A program made the translations under genes and the position numbers. Shown piece after piece: positions 56,435 to 64,000 of a stretch of 64,000 nt of DNA (its first letter is position 1; every line of letters starts with the position of its first letter). The stretch is taken from positions 29,382,477-29,446,476 of the forward strand of contig OZ007579.1 in NCBI GenBank assembly GCA_963931925.1. Reading direction: 5' to 3'. The notes under the pieces are model-generated. The model did not search any database. It was given only the letters and a program-made list of their open reading frames with translations, and was not told where the DNA came from. The DNA comes from Onchidella celtica (Eukaryota; Mollusca; Gastropoda; Systellommatophora; Onchidiidae).

Positions 56435-57702
56435 GATTTATACCGTACATATAAATCAACCCAAAAGAAAAGGTATAATAATAAACTCTTTTAACTCTAC
56501 CAGTTTGACACTAACTCATAATCCAATCTTTTCTTTGTATTTAGATGACAAACTGTCACTCACCACATAGAAGAATTAATTAGAAACACAAAGTGAATAC
56601 TTAGTCGTAAACATATAATTATGTCCCTTTTAACAAAATGAAATAAAATAAATGAAACATTAAATTAAACTTATAGCATAAAACTAAACTAAAGTATAAG
56701 GGTACTAACTTAACCAACTAAGCTAATTAACACTAAAGACCTAAATTGTCTTCACCCAAAGGAGAGCGTTATTATGGCTTTGTTTTCCTTTGGTCCCTAC
56801 ACAATGATTAATTAAATAGCCTACTGGAAATCCACCTAACAAGGCTTAATCTAAATTAAATCACAAAATGTGCAGGTCTATGGTAGTAGTAGTATCTATA
56901 ACACGAATCCCTAACTTCCTACCAGAATCTAAGTCTGTCCTTACAACGATACCGGTAAGGTAATAATAATGGTAACTTAACTCTAGGCTACTCTCTAGGG
57001 CCTAGGCCTAGGCATTGTTGATTCTACACACAATGTAGGCCTACTGCAGTTCACCATAGACCAGAATGTAGAAAGGACGTAAACTGGGCTAACACTGACT
57101 TGACTGACTTAGGCCTAGCCTACAGTTATCGCGAAAACCATGACCTAGTCTGTGACCTATGAACCGGGTCAACAAATCCGAATTTTACAATCGGGTTTTT
57201 CCGTACAGAGTAAGGTTAAAACAAGCCTGCTATTGGCTAATCCCGACTCTAGTTGTGATAAAAATAGAAATGACCCAATTTACTAGGCCTACGTTTAGGT
57301 CTCTGGTTAACTACGTGAGCCCACATTATCCTCTATTTAAGTAGACTACCAAGTTATTCTCACATAATTAAGATACTTCTTTACAGCGTACAGTCTAAAG
57401 TTAAAGACTTATGGGGTGTTAATCAATGTTAGGGCTACAAATTACAAGTATCATGTCAAAACATATATCTCAGTCTCATGTTAAACTCACACTGAGTACT
57501 GTGATTAATCTGTTATTGAACAGAGATCTTGAGCCTTAACTTAAATGGTACAGACATTAAATTCAATAAGAAATGAAATCAAGAGGCAACGATAATGTAC
57601 ATGTATCATAGTCACAAATGGAAAATACATATGAAAACATAGGCTACAAATCAACGGTGTTGATTACCAAATGAGAAAATTCCAATTTTCCCATCTACCT
57701 TC
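56435..57702 (-). other. Long 3' non-coding region of the BEL/Pao element
   Basis: About 1.27 kb between the integrase stop and the polypurine tract. AT-rich, with several TAGGCCTA-type palindromes (about 57000-57120 and 57285) and no conserved frame. An env-like gene is not present. Confidence 0.8.
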
Positions 57703-59661
57703 TCACAAATCAAGTTTCTCCCTGGGTTTTATCAGTCGCCCCCTGCGTGAAGTCATTTGCCCCCTATGGTTGGAGACGGCCTCAGTTTCACTCGTTTCTT
57801 TCCCTTTGTCAGAATTATTAGACTGACAAGAAGTCTCCGCTTCGCTTTGATCCACAATTGAATCCTGAGACATTTCCAGTTTGTGAAGCTTCTGAACAGC
57901 CCTACATATCAAACCTTTGTTTGTTTTCAATTCAACTGCTCTAATGTGGCCGTCTTTACCAGGAAACAGTTTGGTTACTATACCCATGGGCCAATGAAGT
58001 CTAGGCTTTGTTTCATCTCTCACAAGTACTACACTACCAATTTTCAGATCTGAGGTGGGCTTTCTCAAACTCATAGGGGGCAAACTTCTTAGATAATCAT
58101 CTTTCCAAATGTCCCAGAACAGATTGACATAGTGAGACCGACATCCATCTCTGAGTGAAAGGTCATTGACCTCTTCACTACACTTCCCAGGATCTACAGA
58201 GTTCATTGGGGTACTTCTTCCAAGCAAAAAGTGTGAGGGAGTGAGGGGGATCCCAGTCTCACTAACATAGGTCAGAGGTCTTGAATTGATGCAAGCCTCT
58301 ATTTCATGCAACACTGTTTCTAATTGAGATCTTGTTACCAGACTTTTCCCCAGTGATTTCTTCAATGCTGACTTTATTGATCTGATCAACCTTTCCCACC
58401 ACCCTCCCCACCATGGAGCAAGTGGTGCACTGAATTTCCATGTCAATGTGTTCCCTGCTTTCTTCTGGAGAAAGCGATCAGCAGCGTGAAAGGTCTTAGC
58501 GTTGTCCGAATACATCACTGAGGGTGTTCCTCTTCTAGCCGAAAACCTTTTGAAGGCTAACAAAAAATCCTCAACTGACAGTGAATCAACCAATTCAACA
58601 TGAACCGCCCTAATCACTGCACATGTGAATAACAAAATGTACAGTTTTCTATCTCCAGTGTCTGAGCAAAACAATGGTCCGGCATGATCAACCCCACTGA
58701 CAGAAAATGGTGGTGCTTTCTTGAGTCTATCCTCTGGAAGAGGGGAGATAACTTGTTTACAAGTTCTGCTGTCTTGTTTTTGACAGTCAATGCACATCTT
58801 GCAAACCTTCTTTGCCATTGTTCTGAGTGACTGAATCCAGTACTTGCTCCTTACTGCCGTCATCAGGGTGTTCACTCCAGCATGTTTCATCCATACATGT
58901 TGAGCCCTAACAAGCAGATATGAAATGTGACATTTAGGCAGCAGAATAGGATGTTTTTCATCATAAAGCAGAGCAGGGGCCATCTCTATTCTCCCATAGA
59001 TCCGTAGCAGTCCTGCCTCTCCAATGAAGGGTGACAGCTGGTAAATGGATGAGGTCTTTCTAACAAACTTGCCTGCCTTTAGATCAGAGATTTCTTCCTT
59101 GTAAAACTCATTCTGCACACAAATCAGCACCATGATTTTCCCTACCTCAATTTCTGTCGCTGACAAGTCTTGTGATGTTTCTCTATCTCGAGGACGTCTG
59201 ACATTTTCCACAAACCTAAGAACCCAAGCCATGACTCTGACTATCCGAGTGAATCCAGAAAACCTATCAAAGTCCATCAATCCCTTTTCTTGGGAATAAA
59301 CAGTTGGCATGATGTGCACAGAACTCTCAAGCTCTTCACCCACTCTGTCCTCCCGTGTCTCTGGGACAGCTATTTTCTCGTCAGTGGTGTCTGGCTTTGT
59401 TACAGTAAGCCAACTTGGGCCATTCATCCACAGTCTTGAAGTCGCTAAATCCTTAGCGCTGAAACCACGGGTCAACAGGTCAGCTGGATTTTCCTTCCCG
59501 GGGCAGTGTTTCCAATCAGCTGGGTCTGTTAGCATTTGAATTTCCTGAACTCTGTTTCTGACAAATTGCTTCCATCTGTGTGCATCACTCTGTATCCAGT
59601 TTAGGACAATTTCAGAGTCCGTCCAACAGCTACACAGACAGGTCAAAGGCTGATTTGACAA
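57703..59661 (-). pseudogene. BEL/Pao RNase H remainder and integrase
   Basis: 652 codons continuing the polyprotein in another frame. RNase H resumes at CWTDSEIVLNWIQSD. The integrase has an HHCC zinc region at about residues 254-293 (HVWMKHAG…CKMCIDCQK) and the DDE triad: D in SGVDHAGP (about 322), D in YSDNAKTF (about 383) and E in WWERLIRS (about 422). A C-terminal domain with LKIGSVVLVRDE and GIVTKLFPGKDGHIRA follows, typical of BEL/Pao integrases. All catalytic residues are present, so the defect lies only in how the frames connect. The stop is near 57703. Confidence 0.93.
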
Positions 59662-62242
59662 ATTTCATCAATCTGGCAGCAAGTAATGCAACCAGCAGTT
59701 CCAATCTTGGTAAAGTGATTCTTTTCAAGGGAGCAATTTTCACCTTGGCCATTACCAATGAAACAGTTGAGTATTTGTCCACTGTTGTTCTTAAGTAGAC
59801 ACAGCATCCGTAGGCCTTCTCTGAAGCATCAGCAAAGACAATCAATTCCTGTTTTTCGATGGCATTCCATGCTATCTCCGTGATACGTCGAGGTATCTTC
59901 CAACTTCGAATCTCCGTCAGACCATCAATCCACTTCCTTAGTTGCTCCTGATATTCAGTAAGTAAAATGTCATCCCAATTGTAGCCTCTTTTCCATAGAT
60001 CCTGAAATAGAATTTTAAGAGTGATAGTGAAAGGGGTGGCAAATCCAATAGGGTCAAACATTCTGGCTATCAGACCAAGCAATTTTCTCTTGGTGAACAA
60101 AACTGGTTGTTCTATTTGGAAGGTTTCAAAACAGAAACTGTCTTCATCAGTAATCCATGATATTCCCAGAACCTTTGTAGACAACACTTCCTGGTGTTCA
60201 TTGAAGGATTTACTCAGTGAGTCCTTTGTGTTACAATTTGATGTCCATTTGGCAAGTGGAAACCCTCCTTCCTTCATGATGCATGTTGCCTCTGACATCA
60301 TGTTCATAATCTCTTCTTTCGTGTCAGCTCCACTTAACCAGTCATCAACGTAAAGGTTCTTGGTCAGTTCCTCAACTGTCCTTGTCTTTTCAAACCTCGA
60401 CAAATGAAACTTCAGTGTAGCATTTAAGAGAAAAGGACTACTTGAATTTCCAAAGATGACTCTTTCAAATCTCATTGTTCTGATTTGGTCATTCACATCC
60501 CAGAGGAATCTTTGTGTGTCTCGATCACATTCATCCAACTTGATCTGCAAGAACGCTTTAGTGATGTCAGCTGTAAGTCCATATGTCCATCGTCTAAATC
60601 TCAGCAGGACCTGTACCAGATTAGGGTTCAAGTTCGGACCTGGATCCATACAGTCATTTACAGAAACCCCATTCTCACCCTCACAGGAAGCGTCAAAGAC
60701 AGGCCTCACTTTGGTTGAGGTGCTTGCCTCTCTAATGACAGGCCTATGAGGGAGATAGAAGGTCGGATTCTGTGTTTCCTCATCCCGCTTCTGAACCTCT
60801 GAAATGATTCCATTTTTCTCTAAATTTTCCAACACCGCATCGTAACGAGCCTTCATGTCAGGATTCCTCTTTAATCTCTTCGATAAGCCGTTCAGTCTGC
60901 CAAGGGCTTGTGCTTTGTTGTCCATCAGAGTTTCCTTACAACAGGTGTCCTTCCAGGGTAATTTCACTGTGTATCTCTCACCATCCCATGTGATCTCTTT
61001 GTTGGAAGTGTCCAACATCTTGTCATCCGTTGGTTCCTCAGGACCTATTCCAATTGAGTCCAACTCCCAAATTCTTCTAACTTCTGTCTCTAACATTTCA
61101 GTTTGACAAAGTAAAGTCCTCGAGGGGTTCCTCATGCCTTGATCATTGACCCTCCCAGATCTGGACCTGCCTTTGTCACCATGCCAAACCCCAGAAAGCA
61201 TCCACCCAAAACTGGTCTCTTGGGCAACCAAGCCCCCTGCAGACCTTACACAGCTGTTCTTCATCAAGGACCAGTAACAGTCTAGACCAATCAAAATGTC
61301 GATTTTGACAGATCTACCTGTACCGTAATTTTCCTGAAAAGGAATGTCAGTAAAGTTATGCAAAATATCATGTGGAACACAAGATCTATACATTGAACCA
61401 CACAAAACCTCCATGCCAATCAGTCTCACTGTTCTTTCATTCACTTTCAACTCAAAGATCTCTCTCATTTTCTCCTCACGACCCATTTTTTCTTCAGCGA
61501 AACAACAATATGACAAATTTTCACTTCCAACATTTTTCAGCCTCAGCTTTTCTGCACAAGATTTGGTCACGAATGACCGATCAGCTCCACTGTCGAACAT
61601 GACATTGACATCCTCGCCATTTATTTTTGTCTTCACAACCTGCATGACTGTCTTCAAAGTTTTTGAATTTGTATACGAAATTCCAAGGTGCGACATGCCA
61701 TTGTCCTGTCCGACAGTGGTCTGCAACACAGGTGATGCATCATTTTTCTTTGGCTCTGTCTTAATGTCTAAAGTGCCTCTTTGACACAAAACAGCATGAT
61801 GCCTCCCTTTACAAAAGTAACAGGTTTTCTTACAAGTGTTAGCAAGATGCCTTCCTAAGCAACGAAAACACAGTCCTAATTTTTTCACTTTTTCTTTCCT
61901 GGACTCGAAGTTTAACCCACTGATATGGTAACATTTGTCAGAAAAGTGTCCTCCCTCACAGAATGCACAGGTCCTCCTCTTGGTATTGGGACCGCCATCG
62001 ACATCTTGGGTCAACAGAGATGCTGCCGTGTATCTTCTTGGTGTTTGGGAGGGACCGGATTCCACTTTTGATGATGCAACGCTGTCAAATGTCTGAGACC
62101 TTTCTCTCCGTCTAATCTCAGACTCCAGAAAGGCAAGTAGAAATGTCAGGTCTCCCTCATGCCCTTCTCCGGTACGAATGGGTTGTGGCAGTTGGTGGAG
62201 GATAAGTGGCGTCAAGATGACTCCGTATGTATCGCCACCCAC
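59630..62242 (-). pseudogene. BEL/Pao gag C-terminus, protease, reverse transcriptase, start of RNase H
   Basis: 870 codons in the same frame as gag; the 34 codons upstream to the TAG are also open, so the ATG at 62242 is not the natural start. Three CxxCxxxHxxxxC zinc knuckles lie at residues 92-145 of this part (CAFCEGGH…, CFRCLGRH…, CYFCKGRH…). The aspartic protease has MFDSGADRSFV at about 215. The reverse transcriptase carries the Pao-type block LTADITKAFLQIKLDECDRD and the catalytic YVDDW at about 631. RNase H starts with VFADASEKAYG at about 801. The frame ends in a TAG at 59630 within RNase H, overlapping the next frame by 32 bp. This is a frameshift, since BEL/Pao elements normally use one long frame. 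Confidence 0.92.
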
Positions 62243-62344
62243 CCCCAGGTTCTCTAGACTTCTGACCTTGGTTTGGATTGCATCATGAAGCCTGCAAAGA
62301 TTCGACGATGAGTTGCCCTTGGAAAAGTTGACATTGAGTAGACT

Positions 62345-62972
62345 CTATATGTGACCAAAAATGATCCGTTCTTTCCTTCCAAACCTCTCCTCGATGATTC
62401 TTTTAGCTGTTTCGTAGTTGTCTTCCGTCAGGGCAAGTCCTTTGATTGACGTTGCTGCATCTCCGATTAGCAGAGATTGCAGATAAGTGAATTTATTCAC
62501 TGTAGCAAGGCCACTGTTGGAATCTACGACGGCCTTAAATTGATCCCAGAAAGTCTGAAAATTAGTATACTCTCCTGAAATTTTTGGAATTTCCAGCTTG
62601 GGCAGCCTCGTCTGTGACTGCGCTGTTCCTCTGGGTCTCCCAGTTCCGTCATCTTCAACAACACTTCGTTTCTCTAGATCTAATGATTCTAACAGTTTCT
62701 TGGCCTCTACTAATGCTAGGCACTTTTCATCTCTATATGCTGCTGCATTGTCAATATCTGTTTCTAAATCTGCTTCTTCTTCAATCAAGGATTCTACATG
62801 AGCTTGGCACTTGTCATGTGCCTGTAAACGTGTCTCAAACTGTTCGATAGCAAATCTTACTTCTGTAACTGTGAGGGTTGCATCCTCCGCAGTTTCCCCT
62901 TTCTGAATAATTTGCTTCAATGTCTTTTCTACTCTTGTAAGCTCTTTGATGAAGCTCTGGCTATTTTTGCCG
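62345..62972 (-). pseudogene. BEL/Pao gag region, broken by a frameshift and a stop
   Basis: The gag frame shows a helical, acidic N-terminal region (TVTEVRFAIEQFETRLQAH, EEADLETDIDNAAAYRDE) and the BEL gag core (LEIPKISGEYTNFQTFWDQF, NKFTYLQSLLIGDAA, AKRIIEERFGRKERI). An ATG near 62972 starts a short frame that stops after about 16 codons. The main gag frame is offset from it, consistent with a small indel near 62930-62945. At 62345-62347 an in-frame TAG interrupts gag, and the same frame continues into the nucleocapsid and polymerase part. One substitution would explain this stop. The region would form the particle and bind the genomic RNA. Confidence 0.85.
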
Positions 62973-63186
62973 TTTCCATTTCAGTGTTCAGGTTTCACCA
63001 CTCACTGAATCAGGATTCTAGATCTAGATTTCTAATCTCAAATGTTCATAAAGTCAATTCAATTCAAGGTTCTGGACGAGACAATGTAAGCCAAAACAAA
63101 GCAGCAAAGCATTCCACTCTGCTCTCTTCGATGTCTTCTGGTCTATGTTCTTGTCTGGGTCTTTTTGGATCCCCAACTTACATGTC

Positions 63187-63204
63187 TCCCGGGTTTCGGC
63201 ACCA
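63187..63204 (-). other. Primer-binding site
   Basis: TGGTGCCGAAACCCGGGA on the minus strand begins with the TGG expected to pair with a tRNA 3' CCA and directly follows the 5' LTR. Confidence 0.88.
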
Positions 63205-63509
63205 TTTAAACTTTTCTGAACTAGTCGGTCTACAAGTCAGGACTTCAACATGCAGGAAAAGCATTCCAAAACGAGTCAATGCAAACAAAAACTTTATTCC
63301 ACATTTTCCACGTGGCCACCATCTTCGTAGCTCCGAAATCATGACGACAAAGACATGTGACCAATACGTCACTCATATTGCGGGGAAACGCTTACTAATC
63401 AAAGAAAAACAACCAAGAAATAAAGACATAAAATCCAAGCAAATCTTGAGTTGTCCCTCTCAGATCAATAATAATACGTAATGGTGATATATATATATAA
63501 TTTTCAACA
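63205..63509 (-). repeat. 5' LTR of the BEL/Pao element
   Basis: 305 bp, minus orientation. It differs from the 3' LTR at one position (about 63309, A here versus C at about 56221 on the plus strand). Confidence 0.95.
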
Positions 63510-63514
63510 TATCT

Positions 63515-64000
63515 AAAATAGATTTAACGTATGCTAAGCCAAATGACTCTGATATGGATGTCCAAATTCCTCAATGGTAGGTGATGAATAGATTCGTAAT
63601 CTCTCAGAATGCAAACAAAAAGGAGAAATGTATAGTTTTCAAGGTCAAGTTCTTTAAAGTACTTCTTCGACATTGAGTCCACCGCGTGCGAAACAACAGT
63701 TTGTGATGTTAGATTAAATGGGATTATTGGAAATTAAATTGAAGTCCCAGATATGGCAACCTCACAAGAAATAAAAATTCACTGCGATCTTGAATAGAAT
63801 GGCAAATAATTATAATTCATAGTGTCATGATTCAGATGTTGTTAAAACTCACGCAGAGAGTGAGTTGTTGTTGTTTTACCAGGGCCATGAGAAATTGGCT
63901 GGTGGCCTTGAACGGTCCTCGCCAAATTATAGTTGGTGAGTAAATAAATGTAAAGTTAAACTGTTAGATTCACGCTTGTGGGTTTTAATGTTCGTGATTA
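63515..64000. other. Window end, no feature seen
   Basis: AT-rich flanking DNA of the BEL/Pao insertion. No open frame or repeat was recognised. Confidence 0.5.

Larger units (their letters stand above)
56117..63509 (-). mobile_element. Full-length BEL/Pao LTR retrotransposon
   Basis: Two 305-bp LTRs (56117-56421 and 63205-63509) differ at one base by eye. The 5-bp duplication TATCT stands outside both ends (56112-56116, 63510-63514). Read on the minus strand, the LTR starts TGTTGAAAATT. A primer-binding site (TGGTGCCGAAACCCGGGA) follows the 5' LTR without a gap, and a polypurine tract (AAAGTGGGGAGAA) abuts the 3' LTR. Between them lie gag, protease, RT, RNase H and integrase in BEL/Pao order, and 1.28 kb of non-coding sequence after the integrase. 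Near-identical LTRs imply a recent insertion, yet the reading frame carries three breaks. Confidence 0.96.

Noticed and set aside
56422-57702. An env-like gene that would make the BEL/Pao element retrovirus-like
   Set aside because: No continuous frame and no membrane-protein features in the region after the integrase.

Overview
This is a eukaryotic, gene-poor and AT-rich window. It has spliced genes, long introns, microsatellites, and a dense, nested load of DNA transposons, LINEs, a SINE and an LTR retrotransposon. The mix (BEL/Pao, P-type, Ginger/KRBA2-type, PIF/Harbinger-like, pogo/Tigger-like and hAT-like elements, CR1-like and RTE-like LINEs, a tRNA-derived SINE, frequent TCTAGATCTAGA and TAGGCCTA palindromes) suggests an invertebrate, perhaps a mollusc. 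No rRNA or mitochondrial marker is present to prove that. Nothing points to a prokaryote or a free virus.

Layout. 0-6 kb: one well-supported host gene, a BTB-BACK-Kelch protein on the minus strand with one intron (coding exons 4600-4426 and 3556-1890). It lies beside a 1.4-kb dispersed repeat whose partner is at 16.3 kb, and a 5'-truncated CR1-like LINE sits upstream of it. 6-9 kb: mostly non-coding, with a decayed copy of an exon-like repeat that recurs at 52.8 kb. 9.1-15.1 kb: a complete nested pair. A P-type transposon (9139-15093; 24-bp terminal inverted repeats; perfect 8-bp target duplication GGTGTTAC) keeps its C-terminal transposase exon. A 2.5-kb Ginger/KRBA2-like integrase transposon with long inverted repeats (10628-13167) sits in it. 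15-22 kb: non-coding, a second copy of the 16-kb/0-kb repeat, an isolated candidate exon, and a hAT-type MITE.

22.3-38.1 kb: an array of diverged 1.3-2 kb monomers broken by younger insertions. These are a 4.66-kb TIR transposon with a decayed transposase and inverted subterminal binding-site-like repeats (24383-29039), an RTE-type LINE with a long open endonuclease/RT frame (29380-32079), a 1-kb TIR element (32820-33837), and a pogo/Tigger-like MITE (34583-35422). 38-50 kb: further MITEs, a 1.5-kb element flanked by TA, tandem and interleaved segmental duplications carrying tRNA-derived SINEs, long CT microsatellites, a 36-bp minisatellite with a distant inverted copy, tandem PIF/Harbinger-like transposase fragments, and a decayed transposase of another family.

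50-56 kb: AT-rich intergenic DNA, a spliced-exon-like ORF interrupted downstream by an RNase H LINE fragment, and a TIR foldback element carrying a second copy of the RTE-type LINE tail. 56.1-63.5 kb: a full-length minus-strand BEL/Pao retrotransposon with 305-bp LTRs that are almost identical, a TATCT target duplication, primer-binding site and polypurine tract. Its gag-pol frame has three breaks. The window is best read as an archive of successive insertions around one host gene. The order can be worked out from which element interrupts which.
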